NCBI GenBank assembly: GCA_002633005.1
Contig: NMRA01000052.1
Location: 62,001 to 126,000 of the forward strand
Direction: 5' to 3'
Length of the DNA: 64,000 bases
Source: Phoronis australis
Lineage: Eukaryota > Phoronida > Phoronidae
Position 1 is the first letter of the stretch. Each line of letters opens with the position of its first letter. Positions 52,030 to 62,543 of this stretch are shown one piece after another. The position numbers and the translations under genes are program-made. The notes under the pieces are model-generated. The model did no database searches and had not been told where the DNA came from. It saw only the letters and a list, made by a program, of their open reading frames with translations.

Positions 52030-55000
52030 ATGAGACTACCTAGACGGTTGTATAGCGCAGTATCGTACACAGTGCTCGTGTTGTACAGTGTCTTCGTATT
52101 CGTTAGTGCAATAAGGAAAGAGGGGCGCTGTATGAGGCATTACTTTGTGCAAACCGTTAAGCATCCGCGGCGAGATTGTGAAACGCAGGTAAGCTGGAGA
52201 TATTGTTGTGTTGCGGAGCCATCAAATGTTCAAAGAACAGAAAAAGAGAGCGTTTCGTTGGCCAATGAGATATACCTGGCTTGCGTTCAGTAACGCTAGG
52301 ACCTGGCTAAAATCTGGCCAAAGTCGCGTGTTCTCATTCAAAATTCACGGCAATGATCTCACGTAATCTGGCGCGAAGTCTTGCTTTTAGCGAGATCCTA
52401 GAGTTACTGAACGGAAAGCTGCCTCTCGTCCAGTAACACTTACTAGGACCTTGCTAAAAAGCAAGACTTCACGAGATTACGTGAGATATTGCCGTGTAAT
52501 TTAAATGAGAACACGTGACTTTGACTAGATTTTAGCTAGGTCCTTATCAGCGTAAGTCCTAGAGTTACTGAACGGACGCCTGGCGTGCGCTCAGTAGGCC
52601 TAGATGCTAGGACCTACGCTAGGACCTAACAAAAATCTAATCAAAGTCACGTGTTCATATTTAAAATACACGGCAATATCTCACGTATTTAGCGAAGTCT
52701 TGCTTTTTAGCGAGGTCCCAGCGTTACTGAACGGGAGCCTGGTATAGTTCATTGCGTAGACAAGATCTCGAAAGACCTCGCAAAGTCACGCGAGTGAAAG
52801 CTTGCGTTTCGCGAGTATGCTTGACAGCTTTCCAGGTGTGGCCGGCAAAGTTGGAGTGTTGAGTTCTGTGACCTATTTCATTGTTTTCGTTCCATATATG
52901 ATGATTTTTCGCCGGAAGTGCAAGCTAATGTAAGTTACGGTCAACTTAGCTCACACCGGTAACTTGTGACCCATCGAAGCTATATCCGGGTATTTTTGCG
53001 TGCATTGCCATTTTCTAAAACAATTTATCACATGGCACGACATTGCGTGTAATTTAATGCAAATTTACTGCGATATAGCCCAGACTGAAAAGGCCCTCAT
53101 ATAATGCTATTGATATTAGGTGGATGATTTTAATCATGATTAGGGTGATGATGACGGTAATGAGGACGAGGATGAAGATGATGGTTATTATGAGCTCCAG
53201 TGTTCTTATAATTGTTATTATAACTACACCCCTATCTCGGCCCACATAACAAATATATAACACAAAGAGCGTACAATAAATTTTCAAATCTAATTTAATT
53301 CATATCAAGGAACTCATTTCGGCGTTCCCAGTCCACATTAATTAAATATCTAGCAACTTTTCTCAGGACATTTAAGTCATTAGTCTGTAAAAAATTTCTG
53401 AACACTATCTCTTCCACCTTATCGTATCTTGGTAAGAACAGCACTCGTATATCAGAATATAAATTGCATTCGAGAAGAAAGTGTAATTATGTTTCCACTT
53501 TCTCACTGTCACAGCAGGGACATATTCTCTCCTCTCTACAACTATTCTCACTATTATCATCATCATTAGCAATGGCCATCCCATCAAAACTGTATGCTGG
53601 ATCATCAACCTCATTGTTCTCACTACTATAAACAAAACGCCGCTCAGGGGTCTGGTCCCATAATTATTCAGTAAAAAGATTTAGATAAGTTAGAATGAGC
53701 GCACCACAGTCTAGAAACAGTTTTTACAAATTACCCGTTTCTGTTTAGACCTTCCTCTCATCATGCGTACCCCCACTGCTAGTTGTAATGACCGATATTG
53801 TTTATGCTGCCTATTGTATATAATAATAATATCACCATGTCGGTCATCAGCTTGCGCGATTTTATATGTATTCATCGATTCGGCAGTCTGTATCATACCC
53901 TTGATAAAGAGCGCAGCGCTCAAAATGTGGGAAACATTTTAACATATTTTAGTACCGACGCTCGTCATTTCATTTTTACTATTTTTTCAAATTATCTCAG
54001 AAACTAGCAGTTATATGATTATTCTCAGGAACTTTGTTCTTTTGCTCAAGTGAGATTCTCCCAGATACTATTTGGCAGTCCGGAGAGCGAATTGCTGACT
54101 AGCTCGGGGGGCGAATGCAAAATGCATAGGCCTTGAATAAACCCGTTTACCGTTTTTTTTTTCTTATTTTAGTAATAAGGTCCACAAACCCAAAAATTTG
54201 AGACCCCTGCATCCCTACATTTTGGGCTGGGCGCGAGCATGTGGCGAAATTCTGACTATTCATGTGCCCTGCCCCCCTCCCCTCCCCACCCCTAACTTAA
54301 ATTCCTGGATCCGCCCCTGCGTAATAACTGATTTTGACTTAGTCTCGTCAGTCACTGTGGAGACTTAATTACGTTCCTTAAATCTTCGGTGCCCTTTTAT
54401 CTCAAGATATTGCTGTTTTTCTGTCAATTCATCTTTATTATGAGCCCACCTATGACTAATGACATTTTCTTGTAATACAGCAGAGCCCTTATTTTATTGA
54501 AAATAGGTACTTAATCCACAAATTAAGGGCGTCGCAGGAAAAAGACCGTAATTGTTTATCATTTATTGAGAATTCAACACAGAGTTTACTTTCATTGTTT
54601 ACCAAAGCTAAAAGTTCATCAACGTAATGAACACAGCACTAGAAAGATGAATCAGTGCTTGCACAAGTCCGCAAATGTGCTGAAAATTTAGGGAACATAG
54701 TCGAGTCCTTGTGTCGTACTGAGCACAGATGTCTTTACAACGTAGTCAATTGATGGGATGAGATAAACCAAATAAAGTTAAATGAATGCAACAAATGGTA
54801 CATTCAAAGGGGAACGGTTACATTTTGTGAAGGCGTTTTTGATCAATTTGGCATACTTTATTTACTTTGAAAGGTTCTTTGAAACTTTTTATGGATTTCA
54901 TAGAAACAAAATTAATAAAGAAAAATATCCGCTAAGTGTAAGTGGGAGCAAGTGGCATAATGCAAACACTGCACGAGTCTCATCCGTCTAATCCCTCTCA

Positions 55001-57852
55001 CATTAGTTTTATTACCTGTTCCTGGCATCATTGCACAAATAGCAAATGGCAAATTGATATGTAACGGTGCCGGGACTGAAAATCTGCGGAGTTAAGTCCA
55101 TTCAGCACAATTATCGGAACAGAAAGCGAGAGAACACAGCTCACTTGGATCAGGGCTAAATTCCGTGGGCGAAAGAATCTCGTCCGTAAGTGTGATCACG
55201 TGCTTTGCTTGTCATACACGGTGATATCTCGCAATGATTTGCGTGACCTTGCGTTTTCTAATGCGCGCACCCGTTTGAGACCCCTGTTTGTCAAAGGGGG
55301 CAAATAGGTCCGCCCCAGAGAAACAAACTTTTCCGAAAAAAATAGAAAACGAGACAAAAGTCCGTTAAAAAGGAGCTGGAACTACCTAAATTCGGCGAAT
55401 GCACAATTCATAGCTGTGAACGTACCCTGTTTTTAGTAAAAGGTCCACATTTTTTAGGCTGGGCGCGCGCATGGTTTTCGCGAGTGCCCACTTCGTGAAC
55501 GGAAGCTTCGGTAGGATTGGAACTCTCATTTGCGCAACACTCAGTATTGTGAACACCCTTCCGCAAATTTGTCATGTGTTACCAAGTGTCACAAAAATCA
55601 GCTCTGTCAAAGGTTTAAATTGAAATCGTCTGAGATCGTGTAACCGATGGTATGCCTCTTTTACAACACAACGTTTCCCTTAAAAAAATTCCCCAGTTGC
55701 AGGGTGAATGTTTTGCTATTCAAGTTGGCTACAGCTCCATGAGTGTTGCGTACGCCCGATGAGTTTAACCCAGTTTACGTAAGTAAAACCCCATGGCAAA
55801 CAGCAGGATTCACGAACCCAAGGTCGTGTTGGTAGAACGGCAAGTTTGTTTGTGAGAATGTCTGCACCCGAGCATAGACTTCACACAAACGTGTCCTTGT
55901 CAAGTCGCTTAGCCGTCCCAGTTTGCAGGTTAACTGCAAACACATGTGGCCCTGCCGTGGGAATTCCGCGATTCGGTAATGAATGGAATTTATACAGCCC
56001 ACGAGTAGGCATCAAGGAAATGAAATTATTTCTGTAAAAAGGAATCACAAGACTTATTTAGATATCCTGGCAAAGAATCAACGCGATTATTGTAGAAACT
56101 GCCGGGGTGCTTTCTGCGGGACTGAATGGAAAGTAGTAAAGATAGGAGTGTATTGTTTTGTACACGGTAAACGTAGCACGAACTGTTTAACTGGACGCAA
56201 ATGCGTTTGTAAAAACATGGAACTCCAATGTGACTGAATGTAAAAGCGGGAATTTAATCGCTTTCATCACGAGGTCTATAACCTTACACGCATGAAAAAC
56301 CAGTATGAGGTCTTTAACCTCAGACTTATTCCTATTGTACAGAACCAGAGCTGCTTTCCGTATATACTCAAGAAATTCACGAATATGGCGTTATAAGCGA
56401 AACCGTGATCACACAGCTACTCGTGAAATTGACCTATTGCCAGGATTTTGAATGACGGCTTAACTGACCAATCAGAACGCAGCATTCTTGACCACACCTT
56501 CGTTTCCAAGCCTCCATTTTACCCGACAAACAACTCGTTGCCGGGTAAACCTTATTGTTTGTTTGTCGACATGGCGCAACGGGCGGAGCTTGCGACAGGT
56601 CAATTCTTGCGTCTACAGAACCTGGGAGAAGTGGTCCTAGGAGAAACGTATTTGATTGCCGCAGTGCAACATCATTATAATTATGTCTGACATACACTGG
56701 AATTATGTCTGACAAAAATTAATAATTTGGCCGGACATAGTTCTGATTTATGTCACCCATAATTCTGATTTATGTCAGACATAATTGCGATTTATGTCGC
56801 TTTGTCTTAAACATAAACGTAGCCCAGAAGCAGGGTTCTAATCTTTGTAATTTTCAGTTCTATTTTTGTGCGAACTCAAGATAAATGTCTATTGTTCTGT
56901 GCTCGATCATGTTGAGGCTTATGCATACATCCTAATCCAAATTTACACTTGAAGACCCTACGATTGATTCGGGATAAAAACTCCAGTAAAAACGCGAGAT
57001 TTTGAGTAGTAAAATGAGAAATGTCGAATTCTGAGTCGAACTTTTAACCTTAATTCTTGGATCATCAAGTACAAAATAAGAAACTTGTACACGTAGGCCC
57101 TTTTTCCCGAGCATAAAATGCACTAATCTTGAGTTTGCACATTTTCATGTAAAATAGAAAATGTCAGTTTCAAGCAAAAAAAGATTAGACCTGGGTACTG
57201 GTTATATACATACATTTAAATATTACCATAACGTCAAGGGAAGTGGGACAAAAATTGGTCTGTTCCATGACATGCCAAAATCTCGAACTTTTAATTTTAC
57301 TACTAAGTGGCGTCGCGTTTAGCTTCCTTTCACTGGAAGATAAAGTGTTGTCCTCACTTTGCATCTCGAGACCAAAAGGGGGAACTCGTATGCTCGGAAA
57401 GTGAATGTTTAGTCTTTTTACAAGCTTCACATCTCCGCATTCACTTTTGAACCCACAGGTACCGGTTGACGCTCTCTGGTACCCATAAGTTGCACCCATA
57501 AGTTGTACCCATAAGTTGCACCACTGATGTGCATTATTTGATAAATATCAAAAAGGTTGCATAACTGATTTGCACGGATATTTATGCGGGGCACTTCATA
57601 TTCTTTTACTTTTGATTATTTCAGAACGTTTTGATGGCAAAGTGTGAAGGATATTGTTCAAAGCCAAGGACAGAACCCATGTATACGTTTAAACCAGTTC
57701 TCCGGAGACCTTTTACTTATAGTTGCGAGTGTTGCCGCGACACGTTATCTATTATGAAGGCTGTGAAACTGGAATGTAAACATGGACGGCACGTCTTTGC
57801 CACTTACAGATACATTGTGCGATGCGCATGCCAAAAGTGCTGGCCCGGATGA
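52030..57852 (+). CDS. Secreted bursicon-like cystine-knot protein, two exons
   Basis: Exon 1, 52030-52188, starts at ATG and ends CAG/GTAAGC; exon 2, 57625-57852, follows TTTCAG/AAC and ends TGA. Both are phase 0 and join to 128 aa. Residues 1-27 are a signal peptide (basic start, VLVLYSVFVFVSA core). The mature part has 11 cysteines: C34, C50, C60, C64, C87, C89, C90, C104, C120, C122 and C125. These give the cystine-knot ring CEGYC (CxGxC), then SCECC, a 13-residue gap to C104, and the closing CACQKC. The gaps C50-C60 (9), C60-C64 (3), C90-C104 (13) and the CxCC and CxCxxC groups equal those of insect bursicon alpha as I recall it. Bursicons are secreted dimers acting on LGR-type receptors. 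Mucin/VWF-type CTCK domains share SCxCC, so the exact family needs a tree. An AG at 52019-52020 suggests a 5' UTR intron. The 5.4-kb intron is packed with repeats. Confidence 0.75.
52284..52413 (+). mobile_element. MITE-C copy 1
   Basis: About 130 bp, bounded by CGTTCAGTAACGCTAGGACC and the inverted GAGATCCTAGAGTTACTGAACG-like end. It is the first of three adjacent units in alternating orientation. Confidence 0.8.
52428..52574 (-). mobile_element. MITE-C copy 2
   Basis: Inverted relative to copies 1 and 3. Ends are TCCAGTAACACTTACTAGGA and GTCCTAGAGTTACTGAACG; the interior is the complement of the family (AAGCAAGACTTCACGAGATT, ATTGCCGTGTAATTTAAATG). Confidence 0.8.
52589..52734 (+). mobile_element. 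MITE-C copy 3
   Basis: Same orientation as copy 1. Ends CGCTCAGTAGGCCTAGATGC and GAGGTCCCAGCGTTACTGAAC; interior ACACGGCAATATCTCACGTA and GCGAAGTCTTGCTTTTTAGC. Confidence 0.8.
54085..54319 (-). mobile_element. MITE-A copy 5 in a compound element
   Basis: Reverse of the compound at 46338: GGGGGGCGAATGCAAAATGC, then AAGGTCCACAAACCC, GGGCTGGGCGCGAGCATG, then CCTAACTTAAATTCCTGGAT and CCGCCCCTG at the outer end. Lies in the intron of the cystine-knot gene. Confidence 0.7.
54365..54720 (+). repeat. Dispersed repeat, partner at 30060-30440
   Basis: Second copy of the repeat described at 30060, with ATCTCAAGATATTGC, GACTAATGACATTTTCTTG, GAATCAGTGCTTGCACAAGT and AATTTAGGGAACATAGTCGA in order. Confidence 0.6.
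55261..55473 (-). mobile_element. MITE-A copy 6
   Basis: Bounded by ATGCGCGCACCCGTTTGAGA and AGGCTGGGCGCGCGCATG, with interior TCCGCCCCAGAGAAAC and AATTCGGCGAATGCACAATT. This copy has the best-preserved termini of the family. Confidence 0.85.
55983..56237 (+). CDS. Short cysteine-rich open frame, function unknown
   Basis: An 84-codon frame whose last 50 residues hold eight cysteines (YCRNC, FCG, YCF, NCL, KCVC, QCD). It lies in the intron of the cystine-knot gene on the same strand. It ends in its own TGA and has no signal peptide, so it could be a remnant, a separate small gene with missing upstream exon, or chance. No family was recognised. Confidence 0.2.
   Translation: MEFIQPTSRHQGNEIISVKRNHKTYLDILAKNQRDYCRNCRGAFCGTEWKVVKIGVYCFVHGKRSTNCLTGRKCVCKNMELQCD
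56427..56605. mobile_element. MITE-B copy 2
   Basis: Ends AATTGACCTATTGCCAGG and GCGACAGGTCAATT; interior ACACCTTCGTTTCCAAGCCT and TTATTGTTTGTTTGTCGAC match copy 1 at 20410-20586 at roughly 80%. Confidence 0.8.
56660..56810. repeat. Short interspersed palindromic motif array (ATTATGTCTGACAT)
   Basis: Six or so variants of AATTATGTCTGACA / TGTCAGACATAATT alternate in both orientations with GATTTATGTC spacers. Immediately follows MITE-B copy 2. Confidence 0.65.
57482..57524. repeat. CCCATAAGTTGCA tandem triplet
   Basis: Three near-identical units of CCCATAAGTTG(C/T)A lie about 100 bp before the acceptor of the cystine-knot exon 2. Confidence 0.85.
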
Positions 57853-58502
57853 CTGCTGGGTCGGGCTCACAGTCACAAACCTCTCTGTGTTCCTTTGTCT
57901 ATTTATTTACAGAGCCGTGGGATACGGGGTTGTACACTTCCAATAAGTTGCAACGTTATGGGCGAAACCCTGGTGGCTGGGATAAAAAATGGCCAGGGAA
58001 ATTTCGTTGCACCCAGGCAGCTGAAATTTGACGAAGTTAGAATGTGTATATATTTTCCCAAATCTAACCCTCTTACGGTACTGATTTATAGTGGTTCAAT
58101 GGACCCACTGCTATGTATTAAGCGCGGTATGTTGGAATGACTGTTTTGTTACGATATGAACATTTAAGATCAGTGACAGTCACTGATATTTGAGGATATC
58201 TACGAAGTTGCAAACTGTCACAGCGGTGAACATTGTCATAAACAGCATAGCGCTTCACTGTGATACCAAAATTTTCGCAATCGATATCACTCAATGCAAT
58301 TGTGTCTGGTAATAGAAAGAGCATAAACTTGTCGCACTTGTGACAACTGACACGGTTGTAAGAATTTGGACAGTAGCAAGGGTGCGACAGCTCGCAAGTA
58401 GTTTGAGATTTTCAGAGAAACTAATGGAATCAGCGAAAAGTTTAATGTGGTATTGCTGTGCGTGAACTTGGAATCCTGCTTAATCTCAAGATTGAGTATG
58501 AG

Positions 58503-58730
58503 TGAACTTGGAATACTCGAAGCAACGTGGCAAATTCACTCAAACTGCTCTAAATCAAATTATCTTTGAACAAAATAATGTCAATTTTAGCAACCTTTTC
58601 AATTACTGGCGATCTATTTCACAAGCAATGATGGATTTAGCCACTCAAATATTCCTCCGAGAGAAAATGGGTGATCGTGTGGCCAATAGTTTCAAAAATT
58701 CTTTACACTGATCAAAAAATTTCACCTGAT
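58503..58730 (+). repeat. Dispersed repeat, partner at 25150-25440
   Basis: Same block order as 25150-25440. This copy keeps a 69-codon open frame (58502-58711) containing FNYWRSISQAMMDLATQIFL, while the partner has stops in that frame. It may derive from a mobile-element coding region, but no family was recognised. Confidence 0.6.
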
Positions 58731-59084
58731 TGCCTTAAAGAATATTCAATTCCAACTTCACGCATACGCTATCTTGAGATTATGCAGGATTTCAAGTTCA
58801 CACACAGCTCCATCACCTCGAATTGATACTAGCGGAACGTGTGCTTATACAACATGCCTGCACAAAAGTTGCAAAACAACTGTTCAAGCTTCAAGTAAAA
58901 CCGGGGCACAATTTGTGGCGAAATATTGGACTTGCGACTATTATGTTTCTGCCTCAGTATTCTTCGCAATTAGGACTTTTGTCACATGCCCAAATGTCAC
59001 TTACTAGGAGACATTTAGTTAGTTTAGTATAATGTTTCAAGCCTGCAGCTCAGGCCATTGATCACATGACTGTTCTTCCCGCCT

Positions 59085-59215
59085 TTGGGAGGCACAGAAC
59101 AGTTCTCACAGGGGTTTGGCTATCGGAACACACGTCAATGGACTCTTCACCCTGTCTTCACTCTGTCAAAAACTGTATGCAAATAAAGAAAAGTTTTGAG
59201 TCATTTCACATTGCA
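59085..59215. repeat. Dispersed repeat, partner at 2587-2710
   Basis: GGGAGGCACAGAACAGTTCT, CAGGGGTTTGGCTATCGGAA and AAAGTTTTGAGTC occur in the same order as in 2587-2710. Confidence 0.55.
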
Positions 59216-59754
59216 AGCCCTACAGATGAGCACAGAAGCTTTATTCTTTCTTGTATTTTTGACCCTTTCACTCCCACTGAAAACCAAGCTAGACTAAGAA
59301 ATGTAGGGGCAAAAATGCAAAATCTGCACTTTTCATCCCAAAACCACCACTTCCCTACCAATACTCGACTAAAGCCAACATAGATTCCGAAAGCAAATTT
59401 CCTGCCGATTCCATAAAGGTGGTTCAAAAGTACTGTCAACCAACTAGTTTCATTGCAAATCTGGCTTGTTTGAGGGCTACCTGAAATCGCGGCCAATTTC
59501 TCAGTTGCTACACAGCAATGCACAAATGCAACAGGGGGCCACCATCTTGAAGAAGAGTGCAGCTACAGCCGAGAAAGTGGCCTTTTTTATTCTCAGCATG
59601 TTCACAAACACAAACAAACCACATTCACTGAGCCTACATTCAATGCTTCCCAACAAAATGCCCCCAAACTTGGCCTACCCCAATATTTAAATATTTTGGA
59701 GGTGCAAATTGGCCGCGGCCGCAGCCTAACTGTCCAGTGCCGCCTTGTGAAACC

Positions 59755-59895
59755 GGAAGTAACACCTGAATGATCGTAAATAGGGGGAAGTTGCAGTCCC
59801 TGGTCACGGTTGAGTTGGGGGTTGAACTCCTAAATGTAAATAGCCTCTTTGATCTTACGAGGATGCCAATGTTCCTCTTTGGATAAAACTCGAGC
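59755..59895 (-). mobile_element. Penelope-like element 3' fragment (GIY-YIG endonuclease end), minus strand
   Basis: Read on the minus strand, one frame gives EEHWHPRKIKEAIYI, an in-frame stop, then NPQLNRDQGLQLPPIYDH. The IKEAI.I...P.LNRD.G signature is the C-terminal end of the GIY-YIG endonuclease domain carried by Penelope-like retroelements. Only the last 45 or so codons remain. Confidence 0.7.
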
Positions 59896-59945
59896 ATTGT
59901 CCATATTTACGATATGGCCAGATGACGACCATCAATATAAATAAT

Positions 59946-60080
59946 ATTCGAGCTTTATCCAGAGAGGAACATTGGCGCTCTCGTAAGATCAAAGAGGCCG
60001 TTTATATTAAACAGTGCAACCCCCCCCCCCACACACACACACACACTCAACCGTCACCAGGGATTGCAACTTCCTCCGGT
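59946..60080 (+). mobile_element. Penelope-like element 3' fragment, plus strand
   Basis: Reads REEHWRSRKIKEAVYIKQCNP and then runs into a C/CA microsatellite where the partner has CCCCAACTCAACCG; homology resumes at CTCAACCGTCACCAGGGATT. Together with 59755-59895 it forms a head-to-head inverted pair around a 50-bp spacer. Confidence 0.7.
60020..60046. repeat. (C)n(AC)n microsatellite
   Basis: About eleven C followed by eight AC units, expanded inside the Penelope-like coding fragment. Confidence 0.95.
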
Positions 60081-62543
60081 TCGCACCGGCGGGAAGAACG
60101 TGCATGTGATCAAGACCCTGAGCTGCAGGCTTGAAACGTTATGCTCAACTAACTAAATTAATGTCTCCTAGTAAGTACCTTTTCTCGTTTTTACTACTTC
60201 AGAATTGTTCGTGAAGTCCGCATTGGCCAGTCCTGTTTTCCTTGATTCCACTTTGTTTCAAACAGAAATCAGGGGTGTGAGTTCTCGGTCGGCGAAGGTG
60301 CGCGATGTTTTCAAGTTTCTTGCCGGAGTAACAACAAAACATTTCCATGACACGTATGTGAACTCCCAACGCATTTTGATAAGAATTTCGTGGCAAACTC
60401 AGTCGAGCACGAGTCGAGAATTGTCGCAGACGGACATGTGAACTGCGCTATCCTAAGTGACCGTTTCAACGTGCAAACGGTATCTCGAGTAAGAATAGCC
60501 GCAGCAAAATTATAGAGGGTTGAAAGAATTTTGGGCACTGTGATCCAGCTATAATCCAATACGGTTCATGCTGTAGATTTTAAACGACACTTTTCGACTT
60601 TTAAAAAGCGAGAGATTGTAGTTATATATTTATTGATCACGTGACATGGCTGTTTAATTTAGTAAACAGTGCGAAATAAATAAACGCAAAATACCAATCA
60701 CGTTCTTGGGTGTACACTTCAGCGACTAACCAAAGCAGTAGCACATGATACAATATATTTTAAGGCAAACATTTTTTGATAAATTTCACGAAAATCTCAG
60801 AGAGGCTTCAAATAAAACGTTTCCCATGGAAGAAGAGAAATCATTCTACAAAGTTTTATAAAAGACGAGTATGTACTTTCTGACGAGAATGCCTAGCCCT
60901 CCGCCGTTATATAATCAAGGATCTTGTGCAATATGTAACTAATTATGAGCTATTTTTCATTCACCTTTGTATAAGTACGCTTCCTACATAGAACAGTTTA
61001 CTGTTTCATCAAACGAACGAAGGAAAAACTCTGTTGTCACCACAGTTTTTAATCACTCTGCCAATACATAAATGCGCACACGTGCTCACCGTTATTTGAC
61101 AAACAGCTGAATGACAAGATGGATAGTAACGGCGGATTACCATGTGTGACCGCACTCCGAATCTGATGTCGACAGCATAATATGAGGAAAGCCAGTGAAG
61201 AAAGCAGATTTTCCAAAAATAATTCCATGTACGTTTCAGAATATATTTGAATACTACGATACCTTTATAACTAACTTTAAACAGCGAAGACTTGCATCAA
61301 TTGCGTATTAATCAGATTGGCTCAAGTCACCAATGTTTTGTTTAAATCAAAGGTCAAAGGACATATTTCCCATATTATGGAAATGGGCTACGTCTATGTC
61401 TTGCCATACCAAATAAGGAGACGTGCTCTGCCTCGTCAGTGGGCGAAAAATCATTCGACGAAGTGACGAGCGGTTGACAGATCGATTTCTTTAAATTCAA
61501 AACTAAAAGAAAAATGCTTTGACGTCCACAGAAATTTAAAGCATTTACGAACAAACCGATCATATGCCATAGGTTGTCGACCCAGCGGTAACAGTGAAGT
61601 CAATCAAGTGCAACCATTGCCGCAATGAGTTCTAAGAATGTGAAGAAGAGATTCGTTAACATTTGGCACAAAGACTTTCAACAAACCGTATTCTAACGAA
61701 GAAGAAAGTTTTCAATTGAGAGTCTTTGGTACACAATCTGTGCCCCATTCTGGTGTATCCGACAATTCAGGATATCGCCGCTACTTGTGGTCAGAGTGCC
61801 TCCCGTATTGGCAGAATTGCGTACTGGGCATACACGTTTCCTTCACGAAGTCAGTTGTAACTTATCGTCTCTCACCACCCGCTCTCGGTTTATCAGAAGC
61901 CTTATACGTAGACCACTTCACTTGGTACCCAATGGCATATGCACAGCCATTTTGGGAACATCCTCCAACTCGTGGACTGTTTTAGCATTGTGACATCATT
62001 CTGACGTATTAGTTACAATCATCTCATCTGTCCAACATCATAACAGGGGGCGCAGTGAACACGTCATTGTAAGGTTGGTGATTCACAGTTAATGCAAAGT
62101 TGGGCCGTAATGAAAGAACTGAAGGGCAAAATATCAGTCAAAGAACACGGGCACCCATCTCTCCTCAAAAACATAAAGAGAACGATTCTTTAATCCCCAT
62201 TCAACTGGCAGTGTAGTTTATAAAAAATAAGTGATTCCATAAGACGCACCAAGTGTGTACACGTTCATAATTCTAAGATAAAGAACCTGGACGTTGTTTA
62301 ATAAATGTGCTTTTATACGCCATAAAAAGTGAACAGTTCAGTCAACGGTTATACATTACAGATCACGATCTTGGGACAGGACACTGCTATGTTTACTGAA
62401 GAATTCTTTGTTGTTGAAAAAGAAATATTTCGTGTTGTTTGGGCACTGCTGAAAAATATTTTATCCTTACTTAAGTTTTTACCGTAAACGGCACAAAATT
62501 TGAAATTGAATTTCAGTTATCCCTATCAAAAAAACAAGAAAAT

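Larger units (their letters stand above)
57853..62543. other. Intergenic, cystine-knot gene to HEPN gene
   Basis: No confident gene in 4.7 kb. It contains a dispersed repeat with an open frame (58503-58730), a second dispersed repeat (59085-59215), the inverted Penelope-like pair (59755-60080) and a C/CA microsatellite. The region 60100-62500 shows nothing recognisable apart from short unsupported frames. Confidence 0.5.

Noticed and set aside
59922-60134. Frame with HTHTHT run as a gene
   Set aside because: It is the Penelope-like fragment read through a CA microsatellite.
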